DNA of 64,000 bases from the NCBI GenBank assembly GCA_965224225.1, contig CBDCZF010000001.1, forward strand, positions 1 to 64,000, written 5' to 3'. The notes beneath the pieces are model-generated. The model saw only the letters and a list, made by a program, of their open reading frames with translations. It searched no databases and had not been told where the DNA came from. The position numbers were made by a program, and so were the translations under genes. The DNA comes from CAJQQK01 sp965224225 (GTDB taxonomy: Bacteria; Pseudomonadota; Alphaproteobacteria; Rhizobiales; Hyphomicrobiaceae). How positions within the stretch are numbered: the stretch's first letter is position 1; each line of letters opens with the position of its first letter. This document shows positions 55,764 through 63,899 of this stretch, piece by piece.

Positions 55764-56333
55764 ATGCATGCAATGAATAACCGGTTGGGGCACGTACCGT
55801 TCACGCGGCTCATCGCCTTTGCGTCGCGGTTCCGTGCGGACAAACGTGGCGTAACGGCGATTGAATTCGCGATGGTATCAATGCCGTTCCTGATGCTGCT
55901 GTTCGGCACGATCGCTGTCGGCCTGTTCTTCTTCACGACGTTCTCGCTGGAAAACGCCGTCGAAAAGGCTTCACGCCAGATCCGCACCGGCCAGGCCCAG
56001 TTGGCCGGCAAGACGACATCCCAGTTCAAACTGGATGTGTGCAGCAACGCGCCGGCCTTCGTCGACTGCACCAACAACCTGCGGGTCAACGTCGCCTCGT
56101 TCTCGTCGTTCGGCACGATCGCAACGCCGTCCTGCACGGACACGAGCGGCGCCCTGATCCCGGATCCGCCCGATGAAAACGTACCGGGCGCCGCCGGCGA
56201 TGTTGTGCTGGTCACCGTCTGCTACGAGTGGGAACTCGCGAAAATGATCCCGTTCCTGGAACTTGGCAAGATGGGCAATGGCTCAGCCCTAATACAGGCA
56301 TCGACCACCTTCCGCACCGAACCATACAGCTAA
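55764..56333 (+). CDS. TadE-family pseudopilin 1
   Basis: Minor pilin of about 189 residues. After a basic N-terminus (RFRADKRG) is VTAIEFAMVSMPFLMLLFGTIA, the type IVb TadE cleavage/hydrophobic region with Glu at +5. The mature domain has Cys pairs in LDVCSNAPAFVDC and TPSCTD. The start is unclear: GTG 55746, ATG 55764 or ATG 55773. It is transcribed after the secretin N-domain gene with a 270-base gap, and is followed 50 bases later by a second TadE. Confidence 0.85.
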   Translation: MHAMNNRLGHVPFTRLIAFASRFRADKRGVTAIEFAMVSMPFLMLLFGTIAVGLFFFTTFSLENAVEKASRQIRTGQAQLAGKTTSQFKLDVCSNAPAFVDCTNNLRVNVASFSSFGTIATPSCTDTSGALIPDPPDENVPGAAGDVVLVTVCYEWELAKMIPFLELGKMGNGSALIQASTTFRTEPYS

Positions 56334-56383
56334 TGCACTACTGCGCCACCGAATGAAATTCAGTTTCCTATGTGAGGAACCTC

Positions 56384-56977
56384 ATGCGTAATCCGACTAA
56401 AAGTCTTGGCCCCCGAATTAGGTTGGGTCTGGTGCGCCGGCTCGGGCGTGACAACCGGGGTGTTGCAGCCATCGAATTCGCGATGATCGTACCGCTACTG
56501 GTGGTGATGTTCATCGGCGCGGTCGAATTCTCGCAAGCGATCACCGTTGACCGCCGCGTCAGCCAGGTCGCAAGCTCGACGGCCGACCTGATTGCCCGTA
56601 CCAAGACCATGACGACGACAGAAATGACCGGTGTCATGGAAGTGATCGAGCAGCTGGTCAAACCCTACGACCACACACTCCTCAAACTAACCATCCTGAA
56701 CGTGTCGGCCGCCCCCGATGATGCCACAAACACGACGGTGTGCTGGGCGCACCAGCACAACGGCGGAGCCGGCAGTTACACCAAGGGCGGCAGCTATGCA
56801 CTGCCGACAGGCGTCGTCGAGGCTGGTGACAGCGTTATCGTGGCCGAGGTCAAATACGACTACACGCCGCTGATCTTCAATCACTTCATCACATCGACCA
56901 AAACGCTTGAAGAGAAGTTCTACCTAAAGCCGCGCCTCTCGAGCTACGTCGAGTTTGACGGGCAGAAGTGCAACTAA
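56384..56977 (+). CDS. TadE-family pseudopilin 2
   Basis: A 197-residue minor pilin. The ATG at 56384 follows GAGGA. The basic N-terminus (LVRRLGRDNRG) leads to VAAIEFAMIVPLLVVMFIGAVE. The globular domain includes RRVSQVASSTADLIARTKTM, which is characteristic of the TadE/TadG group, and TTVCWAHQH. It is the last gene of the operon and is followed by a terminator hairpin. It differs clearly from TadE 1, so the pair probably forms a minor-pilin complex. Confidence 0.87.
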   Translation: MRNPTKSLGPRIRLGLVRRLGRDNRGVAAIEFAMIVPLLVVMFIGAVEFSQAITVDRRVSQVASSTADLIARTKTMTTTEMTGVMEVIEQLVKPYDHTLLKLTILNVSAAPDDATNTTVCWAHQHNGGAGSYTKGGSYALPTGVVEAGDSVIVAEVKYDYTPLIFNHFITSTKTLEEKFYLKPRLSSYVEFDGQKCN

Positions 56978-57003
56978 GCCAAGCCCGTCTCAAACTATTG
57001 CTC

Positions 57004-57032
57004 ATGCCGCCGTATGCGAAATACGGCGGCAT
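57004..57032 (+). terminator. Rho-independent terminator after the TadE genes
   Basis: Perfect 12-base stem, ATGCCGCCGTAT with its complement, loop GCGA, followed by CTTTATT. It lies directly before the convergent membrane hydrolase gene. Confidence 0.75.
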
Positions 57033-57034
57033 CT

Positions 57035-57868
57035 TTATTCCGACTTCGGCTTTGGTTCTGCGGCGGCCGGTGGCACCGGCTCCTTGATTGAACCGGTTGT
57101 GATCGGGGAAACAGTGGCGTCCGGTCGCGGCAGTCCTGCCACCTTGCCCTCTCCGAACAATCCGAACCATTGACCTTCGGGCAGCAGCCGCTGCTCGAGG
57201 CCGACCCACAATTGCTTGGATGTGATGCCGTCGACGAAAGGCTTCGAAGGCGGTGCCAGCAGGAAGAGAATGACCGCAAGCACCCCGACCGCAGCGCTAT
57301 CGCTCATGCTCTTGTCATCAATGAACTTCAAGGCGGAACCAAACGATCGCTTCAGGCGCTGGCCGATCAGGTTCACGGCGTAGATCTCGTCGAGGATGAG
57401 GTGGCTCAGGTAGCCGATGAACATGAAGCCGCCGGCCAGCCAGGCAACACCCTCGTGGCGGCCGAGCACAAAGTGAAACACGATCGCCGTCAGGAACCAG
57501 AAGAACAACGCAGCAACGACCGAGTGCCAGATGCCGCGGTGATAGGAAAAGCGGTGAAAGGCTGCTTCCGCGCCATAGCGCACGATCAGGAAGGAGCCGA
57601 GCCACAACAGCCAGAGTTCGGCGATGGAATAGTGCATCGCGTTGATGAACAGCACGCAGAACGAGAAGAAAACCGCCAAGCCTGAGAACAATGCCCGACT
57701 GGCGCGCGAGTCCTTCAAGTCGATGTCGGGCAGCACGCTGCCAAGGACGCCGGCCATGGTGACAGCGATCAGGTTTTCCGGCGCAATCACGTCGGCTGCG
57801 AGCGTTATCGTCGCAAGCGCGCCGCTGACGACCGTGCCGACGCCAATATGCGTTGCAAAGTTTGCCAT
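57035..57868 (-). CDS. Membrane-bound metal-dependent hydrolase (YdjM type)
   Basis: Inner-membrane protein of 277 residues. It begins MANFATHIGVGTVVSGAL, with the characteristic early His (NFATH). GSVLPDIDLKDSR supplies Asp residues and HRGIWHS the second His pair, the metal motif of this family. There are at least four membrane helices. The C-terminal tail is Pro/Lys-rich (PPAAAEPKPKSE). The biochemical activity of the family is poorly known. It is convergent with the pilin operon. Confidence 0.78.
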   Translation of the reverse strand: MANFATHIGVGTVVSGALATITLAADVIAPENLIAVTMAGVLGSVLPDIDLKDSRASRALFSGLAVFFSFCVLFINAMHYSIAELWLLWLGSFLIVRYGAEAAFHRFSYHRGIWHSVVAALFFWFLTAIVFHFVLGRHEGVAWLAGGFMFIGYLSHLILDEIYAVNLIGQRLKRSFGSALKFIDDKSMSDSAAVGVLAVILFLLAPPSKPFVDGITSKQLWVGLEQRLLPEGQWFGLFGEGKVAGLPRPDATVSPITTGSIKEPVPPAAAEPKPKSE

Positions 57869-57982
57869 CCGCCTTCCGCCCTCGCTGCCATGCGCCGCAA
57901 TGAATCAACGTCCGATCAATCAGATTCGCGGCACCAGGGAAACGAGGCGGGCTGTGGATAACTTGTCGGATTCGGTAGCTGC

Positions 57983-58888
57983 TCAGAGGCCGAATTGGGC
58001 GCGGGCCACGGCGAACGTCTGGGCGTAGGCCTCGACGGTCTTGGCGATCGGCCGGGCATAGCCGCCGCCGGCCACCACGGCGACGGCAACTGCGTGCTCG
58101 CGGCACCAGCCAAACACCATCTCATCGCGCGTCCGGAGCCCATCCAGCGAAACCGAGAGCCGGCCGAGGCTGTCCGCCTCGAGCGGATCGGCGCCGGCCA
58201 GATAAAGCACCAGATCCGGCCCGAACGACTGGGTCGCAGCGAGCGCCGTCTCGACGGCTGCCAGATAGCTATCATCGCCGGTCTGATCCGGAAGCGCGAT
58301 GTCGAGATCCGACGGCACTTTGCGGAACGGGAAATTCTTCTCACCGTGAATGCTGACCACGAAGGCATCAGGTTTGGGCCCGAGGATCGCGGCATTGCCG
58401 TCACCCTGGTGGACGTCGGCATCGAGGATGGCGATGCGCGATACGGCGCCTTCACCGAGCAGCACGAGACTTGCCACCGCGAGATCGTTGAACACGCAAT
58501 AACCCGATCCGAAATCGCGATGGGCATGGTGCGTGCCGCCGGCGAGTTGGCCGGAAATGCCATGGTCAAGGGCAGCGCGGGCCGCCGCGAGTGAGCCCCC
58601 AACGGTTATGCGCACGCGCTTGGCAAGCGTCGAACTCCACGGCAACCCGATCCGACGCAGGGCCTCCGGCGACAGCGTGCCGCCGAGCACGGCTGCGATA
58701 TAGGCCGCATCATGGGCACGTGCCAGGGTTTCGATCGAGGCCATGGGCGACGGTGTCAACTCGGCGCCGCCGAGCAGGCGCTCGCGGCCGACCTTCTCGC
58801 GCAGCAAACGGTATTTTCCTGCGGGAAAGCGATGCCCGGGCGGCAGCGGCACATCGGGTGTGTCGGGATAGTAGAAGCGTGGTGGCAT
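57983..58888 (-). CDS. Histone deacetylase-superfamily protein
   Basis: A zinc-dependent deacetylase-fold enzyme of 301 residues acting on acetylated amines such as acetylpolyamines. Motifs: GGTHHAHRDFGSGYCVFND with the catalytic His pair, and ILDADVHQGDGNAAI with the zinc Asp-x-His. SIHGEKNFPF and LYLAGADPLEAD, with the third zinc Asp, follow. Bacterial members are not histone enzymes in most cases. It is upstream of no obvious partner; the zinc peptidase gene lies 18 bases further upstream on the same strand. Confidence 0.9.
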   Translation of the reverse strand: MPPRFYYPDTPDVPLPPGHRFPAGKYRLLREKVGRERLLGGAELTPSPMASIETLARAHDAAYIAAVLGGTLSPEALRRIGLPWSSTLAKRVRITVGGSLAAARAALDHGISGQLAGGTHHAHRDFGSGYCVFNDLAVASLVLLGEGAVSRIAILDADVHQGDGNAAILGPKPDAFVVSIHGEKNFPFRKVPSDLDIALPDQTGDDSYLAAVETALAATQSFGPDLVLYLAGADPLEADSLGRLSVSLDGLRTRDEMVFGWCREHAVAVAVVAGGGYARPIAKTVEAYAQTFAVARAQFGL

Positions 58889-58906
58889 GGCAGGATAGCG
58901 TGACCG

Positions 58907-59593
58907 TCAAAAGCGCAGGAAGCGCAACCAGCGGAAGATATTGATCACGCTCATTGCGGCAGCCGCGACGTAGGTCAGGGCCGCAGCTCGCAGGATCGAG
59001 CGTGCTGCCGGCAGATCCTTGTCCGGGATGTAGCCGCCGGCCGCCAGCACCGGCAGGGCGCGCGAAAAGCTCGCATCGAATTCGACCGGCAACGTCACGG
59101 CATGCATGGCGACCGTGATCAGCGCGATGACTGCGATCGCGCCAAGCTGCACGACCAGGATGGCCGGCGACTTGGCGATTAGCACAAGCAATGGCGCACT
59201 GATCAGGATGACGCTTGCAGCCGTTTGCAGCCAGGCGGCTTGCTTGGCGATCTGGGTGCGCGCCTTGAGCGGCGGATAACCGGTTTCATCCTGTATGGCG
59301 TGGCCGACTTCATGGGCTGCGATCACGATCGCCGACAGGCTTTGCCCGCGATAGTGCGGTTTGGTCAGCCGCACCACCTTGGCTTCGGGATCATAGTGAT
59401 CACCTTCCTCGGTTTCCTCGACCCCGACATTGCGCAGGCCCAGTTCACCCAGCAGATGGCGCGCGAAATCACCGCCCGAACCGGAAAAATCCGGACGGTG
59501 GCCGCCGTGCTGCTCGATCACGCGGCGCACCCAGATCTGCGGCAGGGTGGCGACCGCGATGATAATGACGAGAGCGATGAGTGCAAAGGCCAT
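58907..59593 (-). CDS. Membrane zinc metallopeptidase (YugP family)
   Basis: A 228-residue protein with an N-terminal helix (FALIALVIIIAVATL), the zinc motif HEVGH in IVIAAHEVGHAIQDETGY and further membrane segments (ASVILISAPLLVLIA and LGAIAVIALITVAMH). The later EFDASFSRAL supplies the third ligand. Its physiological substrate is unknown. It is transcribed with the deacetylase gene. Confidence 0.88.
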   Translation of the reverse strand: MAFALIALVIIIAVATLPQIWVRRVIEQHGGHRPDFSGSGGDFARHLLGELGLRNVGVEETEEGDHYDPEAKVVRLTKPHYRGQSLSAIVIAAHEVGHAIQDETGYPPLKARTQIAKQAAWLQTAASVILISAPLLVLIAKSPAILVVQLGAIAVIALITVAMHAVTLPVEFDASFSRALPVLAAGGYIPDKDLPAARSILRAAALTYVAAAAMSVINIFRWLRFLRF

Positions 59594-59600
59594 GGCTGTT

Positions 59601-59657
59601 TAGCGAGTAGCGAAATAGCGAATAGCGAATTGTGGGCGCTATTCGCTACTCGCTATC
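59601..59657. repeat. TAGCGAA short tandem/inverted repeat
   Basis: Iterations of TAGCGA(A/G) at 59601-59629 face the inverted sequence GCGCTATTCGCTACTCGCTA at 59637-59656, so the two arms could pair. The repeat fills the spacer between two minus-strand genes. Confidence 0.75.
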
Positions 59658-59660
59658 TCA

Positions 59661-60170
59661 CTACTCTCTAACTCCAATTTCCACTGCCCCGGTCGCATCG
59701 CGCAGCGCTGCCGGAGCAACCGAAAACAGCGAATTCGGTGTGCCGGCCGCCGCCCAGACGATGTCGTGGGCAACCAGATCGCTGTCCATGTATGTAGGTA
59801 TCGCCTCGCGATGACCAAACGGTGGGATACCGCCGATCGCATAGCCCGTGAGATCGCGCACATAGCCGGCATCGGGCCGCTTGAGCTTTTCACCAATGTC
59901 CTTGGCCACCGCCTTTTCGTTGACGCGATTTTTGCCCGAGACCAGCAGTAGATAGGGCTTTCCTGTCCGAGCACCGCGGAAGATCAGCGATTTCACGATC
60001 TGGGCGACGTCGCTGCCGCAGGCCTCGGCCGCTTCCTCAGCGGTGCGGGTCGGTTGCGTGAGCTGGTGCACGGTGATCGCGAGGCCGAGTTGGTCGGCAG
60101 CCGCCTGGACACGGCGCGACGCCTCTTTGAGGGCGATCTCGTTCAACGGTGATTCGGCGGGCATGGACAT
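59661..60170 (-). CDS. YbaK/EbsC-family aminoacyl-tRNA deacylase
   Basis: Trans-editing deacylase of 169 residues, which removes wrong amino acids from tRNA (Pro- or Ala-class). Lys in IVKSLIFRG and the GxxP-like GGIPPFGH loop are the family hallmarks. The start at 60170 (SMPAESPLNEI) is used; upstream in-frame codons from 60284 include the end of the inverted-repeat element's flank and are rejected. An ATG two codons later (60164) is possible. It lies between the repeat and the gatCA cluster. Confidence 0.87.
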   Translation of the reverse strand: MSMPAESPLNEIALKEASRRVQAAADQLGLAITVHQLTQPTRTAEEAAEACGSDVAQIVKSLIFRGARTGKPYLLLVSGKNRVNEKAVAKDIGEKLKRPDAGYVRDLTGYAIGGIPPFGHREAIPTYMDSDLVAHDIVWAAAGTPNSLFSVAPAALRDATGAVEIGVRE

Positions 60171-60250
60171 GGTTCTCGCTTGTCGTTCCGGCGGCATTTC
60201 ACGGGCTTGCTTGCGCAAATCGGCAATTGGTATATGAGATCTGAACAATA

Positions 60251-60489
60251 CTAGGGCCTGTTGGCATTTGATACGCAAGAGCAACTCAAAGCGGCAGCCT
60301 ACCCCTCACCCTAACCCTCTCCCCGTGAAGTACGGGGAGAGGGAACTCGGCCCGTCGTTTTGCTTAGCGCGGTGTCACAAGGCACGGACGGATTCCCTCT
60401 CCCCGTACTTCACGGGGAGAGGGTTAGGGTGAGGGGCAATAGGGCGGTTGCAATCTGGGTTCCGGTTATCAAATGTCGACAGGCCCTAG
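60251..60489. mobile_element. CTAG-type inverted-repeat element, copy D (complete ends)
   Basis: The most complete copy, 239 bases. It begins CTAGGGCCTGTTGGCATTTG and ends with ...AAATGTCGACAGGCCCTAG. The arms are imperfect, about 75 bases long, and both terminate in the core CCCCTCACCCTAACCCTCTC. The CTAG at each end may be a target site. It carries the left internal hairpin CCCTCTCCCCGTGAAGTACG rather than the longer form of copies A-C. Confidence 0.85.
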
Positions 60490-60537
60490 CATACATGCAG
60501 TTTTGGTGTCCCGTTTCCAGCGAAATTGTGAGGCAGC

Positions 60538-60825
60538 ATGGAGGTCGACGAGACCACCGTTCGGCGCATCGCGCGACTTGCACGGATCAAGATCACCGAC
60601 GAGGAAGCCTCGGGCCTCAAGGGCGAGTTGAGCGGCATTCTGAACTGGATCGAGCAACTGGGCGAGGTCGATACGGATGACGTCGAGCCGATGACCTGCG
60701 TCGTGCCGATCAACCTCAAGATGCGCGACGATGTCGTCAACGACGGCGAAAACGCAGAAGCCGTGGTCAGCAATGCGCCGATGCGCGAGGACAACTTCTA
60801 CGTCGTCCCGAAAATCGTCGAATAG
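60538..60825 (+). CDS. gatC: Asp-tRNA(Asn)/Glu-tRNA(Gln) amidotransferase subunit C
   Basis: A 95-residue subunit that holds GatA and GatB together in the transamidation of mischarged tRNA. Motifs are VRRIARLARIKITDEE and the C-terminal MREDNFYVVPKIVE. TGAGGCAG precedes the ATG. GatA follows after 61 bases. The third subunit gene gatB is not in the window. Confidence 0.95.
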   Translation: MEVDETTVRRIARLARIKITDEEASGLKGELSGILNWIEQLGEVDTDDVEPMTCVVPINLKMRDDVVNDGENAEAVVSNAPMREDNFYVVPKIVE

Positions 60826-60886
60826 CCGCTGAAACTCTGAGACCGCGGGCGGCAATCTCGTCGAGCCCCGCAAGTGAGCTTGCCCG

Positions 60887-62383
60887 ATGACCGAACTCAC
60901 CCGATTGACCCTTGAACAAGCGCGTGGCGGCCTGGCCAAGGGCGAATTCACGAGCGTTGAGCTGACGCAGGCGTTCCTCTCCGCAATCGAAAGCGCCAAC
61001 CGCGAGCTCAACGCCTATATCGTCGTCACGGCCGATCACGCCCTCGAGCAGGCAAAGCAAAGCGACGAGCGGATCGCGGCCGGCGAAGCGCGTACGCTCG
61101 AAGGCCTGCCGCTTGGCATCAAGGACCTGTTTGCCACCGAAGGCGTCCACACCCAGGCCTGCAGTCATGTACTCGATGCCTTCAAGCCGGCCTATGAGTC
61201 GACCGTGACACGCAATCTCTGGGATGCCGGTGCGATCATGCTCGGCAAACTCAACATGGACGAGTTCGCGATGGGCTCGTCCAACGAGACGAGTTACTAC
61301 GGCCCCGTCATAAACCCCTGGCGGCGGCGCAACGCCAACGGCGACTTGACCAACGATCCGCTGGTGCCCGGCGGCTCGTCGGGCGGTTCGGCCGCAGCCG
61401 TTGCCGGCGACCTGTGCCTGGCTGCCACCGCAACCGACACCGGCGGTTCGATCCGCCAGCCGGCAGCGCTGACCGGCACCGTCGGCGTCAAGCCGACCTA
61501 CGGTCGGGTCTCACGCTGGGGCATCGTCGCCTTTGCATCGTCACTCGACCAGGCCGGCCCGATCACCAAAACGGTCGGCGATGCCGCCCTTTTACTCGGC
61601 GAAATGGCGTCCCATGACCTGAAGGATTCAACCAGCGTCGACGCACCGGTGCCCGACTACACCGCCGTGCTCGGCCAGTCGATCAAAGGCCTCAAGGTCG
61701 GCGTGCCGAAGGAATACCGCATCGACGGCATGGCCGATGAAACCGAAAAGCTCTGGCAGCAGGGCATCGACTGGCTCAAAGCTGCCGGCGCAACCATCCA
61801 CGACATCTCGCTGCCGCACACCAAGTACGCGCTGCCCGCCTATTACATCGTGGCGCCTGCCGAAGCGTCCTCCAACCTCGCCCGTTACGATGGCGTGCGT
61901 TACGGCCTGCGCGTGCCGGGCGATGATCTGATCGACACCTACGAGCGCTCGCGCGCTGCCGGCTTCGGTGCCGAGGTCAAGCGCCGCGTGCTGATCGGCA
62001 CATACGTCCTGTCCGCTGGCTACTACGATGCCTATTATCTGAAAGCCCAGAAGGTGCGCAGCCTGATCAAACGCGATTTCGACCAGGCCTGGGACAATGT
62101 CGATGTCATCCTGACGCCGACGACACCGTCACCCGCCTTCGCCCAGGGCGAGAAAGCCGGCGATCCGATCGCGATGTATCTCGAGGACATCTTTACCGTC
62201 ACCGTCAACATGGCCGGCCTGCCGGCGATCTCGGTGCCGGCCGGCCTGTCAGGCGAAGGCACGCCGCTTGGCCTGCAAATCATCGCCAAGCCGTTCGATG
62301 AGGAAACCATGCTGCGCGTCGGCCACGTCATCGAGCGTGAAGCGGGACGCTTTGCACCTGATGAGCGCTGGTGGGGCGCGTAA
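60887..62383 (+). CDS. gatA: Asp-tRNA(Asn)/Glu-tRNA(Gln) amidotransferase subunit A
   Basis: Glutaminase/amidase subunit of 498 residues that supplies ammonia for the amidation of Glu-tRNA(Gln) or Asp-tRNA(Asn). The Ser-cisSer-Lys triad is present: Lys79 in GIKDLFAT, Ser164 in PGGSSGGSAAAVA and Ser188 in DTGGSIRQP. It has the length and the VGVKPTYGRVSRWG motif of standard GatA. Expressed with gatC, and followed by the chorismate mutase gene 25 bases later. Confidence 0.96.
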   Translation: MTELTRLTLEQARGGLAKGEFTSVELTQAFLSAIESANRELNAYIVVTADHALEQAKQSDERIAAGEARTLEGLPLGIKDLFATEGVHTQACSHVLDAFKPAYESTVTRNLWDAGAIMLGKLNMDEFAMGSSNETSYYGPVINPWRRRNANGDLTNDPLVPGGSSGGSAAAVAGDLCLAATATDTGGSIRQPAALTGTVGVKPTYGRVSRWGIVAFASSLDQAGPITKTVGDAALLLGEMASHDLKDSTSVDAPVPDYTAVLGQSIKGLKVGVPKEYRIDGMADETEKLWQQGIDWLKAAGATIHDISLPHTKYALPAYYIVAPAEASSNLARYDGVRYGLRVPGDDLIDTYERSRAAGFGAEVKRRVLIGTYVLSAGYYDAYYLKAQKVRSLIKRDFDQAWDNVDVILTPTTPSPAFAQGEKAGDPIAMYLEDIFTVTVNMAGLPAISVPAGLSGEGTPLGLQIIAKPFDEETMLRVGHVIEREAGRFAPDERWWGA

Positions 62384-62408
62384 CGGAAAGACTGGGAGGA
62401 AAAACGTC

Positions 62409-62707
62409 ATGGCGCCGATCAAGCCGCAGGATTGCAAGAACATGGACGAGGTCAGAGCCGAAATCGACCGGCTCGATACCGCCCTCGTCGAACTGATCGG
62501 CGAACGCTTCGGCTATGTCGATCGCGCCTGGCAGCTCAAGGACAATCCATCGGAGGCAACCGTGCCCTGGCGGATCCAGCAGGTCATCGACCGGGTCCGC
62601 GCCAAAGCCGAAGCCGAAGGGGTGCGCCGGATCTGTGCGAAGCGCTCTGGCGCCAGATGATCGGCTGGTTCATCCAGTACGAAGAAGAGAAACTGCGTGA
62701 GAATTAG
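62409..62707 (+). CDS. Chorismate mutase (AroQ type), frameshifted
   Basis: Short all-helical chorismate mutase, about 98 residues once one base is restored. The ATG follows GGGAGGA. It starts APIKPQDCKNMDEVRAEIDR, with LVELIGERFGYVDRAWQLK; the catalytic Arg/Lys region is VPWRIQQVIDRVRAKAEAEG. As given, the frame runs to a stop at 62660 (83 residues). The continuation LCEALWRQMIGWFIQYEEEKL is in the next frame and ends at 62707. A missing base near 62623 explains the switch. It is probably a sequence error, but an actual mutation is possible. Confidence 0.75.
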
Positions 62708-62716
62708 AACAGGCAA

Positions 62717-63019
62717 GTGAACGTGGCCGTCATACAGCCATTCGACCCGCTCGGCATTCTGATGGCGGCGCTGTTCAATCCCGTGGTCATTTTGGTTGCG
62801 CTGTGGCTCGGCTGGCAGGCGGATCAGTGGTCCAAGGCGCTGGTCGCGGGGTTTGCCGCCGCCATCGCAGGTGCCGCAGCGATCTGGCTCGCAACCGCGA
62901 TCGGCCTGATTACCGTGCGCGGCAGCGGCGGTGAGGCCGGCGTGTTTGTCGCCTCGTTCATTTATGGTTGTGTGCTCGCCGCTGCCGCATACGGCATTCG
63001 GCAGAGTCGATCAGGTTAG
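62717..63019 (+). CDS. Small membrane protein of unknown function
   Basis: A 100-residue protein starting at GTG 62717, preceded by ACAGGCAA. It has three hydrophobic segments (PVVILVALWLGWQA, LVAGFAAAIAGAAAIWLATAIG, FVASFIYGCVLAAAAYG). No family was recognised. It is 9 bases after the chorismate mutase and 7 bases before the rhodanese, so it is probably in that operon. Confidence 0.65.
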   Translation: MNVAVIQPFDPLGILMAALFNPVVILVALWLGWQADQWSKALVAGFAAAIAGAAAIWLATAIGLITVRGSGGEAGVFVASFIYGCVLAAAAYGIRQSRSG

Positions 63020-63026
63020 GCATTCG

Positions 63027-63521
63027 ATGGCACCGATGCTCACACATCGCTGGAAGATCCTCTCCCTGGTTGGCGTCATTGCTATCGGCGTTGGGATCTG
63101 GTCGTGGCAGACACGCCATGCGGTTTCCGGTGACCAGGGCCGATCCCTGGAGGTCGGCGCCGCGCATAAGCAGGCGCTCGCCGGCGACATCGTGCTCGTC
63201 GACATACGCCGGCCGAGCGAATGGCAGGCATCGGGCGTTCCGGCCAGCGGTTATGCGATCACGATGCACCAGGACGGCCGCACGTTTCTCAACCAGCTCC
63301 TGGCTGCTGCCGGCGGCGATCCCTCGAAGCCGTTGGCGCTGATCTGCGCGACCGGTTCGCGAACAGCCTGGCTGCAACCGCGCCTGCTCAAGGCCGGCTT
63401 CACAAACATCTTGAACGTCTCCGAAGGCATGATGGGCGGCCGCAACGGCTCCGGCTGGCTCAAGAAGGGCTTGCCGGTGAGGAAATGGACGGGGCCGGAG
63501 GCGAGCAGACCGAAAGGTTAG
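63027..63521 (+). CDS. Rhodanese-like sulfurtransferase, membrane-anchored
   Basis: A 164-residue protein. The N-terminal helix (ILSLVGVIAIGVGIWSW) anchors or exports it. The rhodanese domain follows, with DIVLVDIRRPSEWQASGVP and the active-site loop ICATGSRTAW (catalytic Cys). The active loop resembles periplasmic single-domain rhodaneses. The start at 63027 or the ATG two codons later are possible; the open frame from 62931 overlaps the preceding gene and is rejected. Confidence 0.82.
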   Translation: MAPMLTHRWKILSLVGVIAIGVGIWSWQTRHAVSGDQGRSLEVGAAHKQALAGDIVLVDIRRPSEWQASGVPASGYAITMHQDGRTFLNQLLAAAGGDPSKPLALICATGSRTAWLQPRLLKAGFTNILNVSEGMMGGRNGSGWLKKGLPVRKWTGPEASRPKG

Positions 63522-63565
63522 ATGATCGCGCCTTCGGGGTCAGCCTCCCAGACCCTCCAGTGTCT

Positions 63566-63831
63566 TAGAGCGCCGGGCGATAAATGTGCAACGCTTCACC
63601 GAGACGGATTTGACCGCTGGCCAGGAGCGTGTTGTGCCGTGATACGGGTATCACAAGCGGCGCGCGACGCCGCCAGCGGCCAAATGCGTCCGGCCCTTCG
63701 GGTGACCTCTGGCGGCCCATCGGGTGCGTTGCGTCGCTTGCCCGATGCACCGCATCGCGCTGCGCGCCGCGCCTGCCCGAATGAACCGCCAGAGGTCATG
63801 AAGTGATGCACATTTATCGCCCGGCGCTCTA
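63566..63831. mobile_element. 266-bp MITE with TA ends, copy 2
   Basis: Same ends and length as the copy at 43275-43540, with one substitution (A in the ATACGG region near 63644). The flanking bases differ, TCTTA before and TAAAT after, so it is an independent insertion in the same orientation, with TA the only base pair shared by both flanks. Confidence 0.9.
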
Positions 63832-63899
63832 AATGACGGGGTGTTTGCGGGGTGTCCCCGCAAGCGGGTTTCAGGGCGGCAGCCCTGTCGCGCAGCGAA

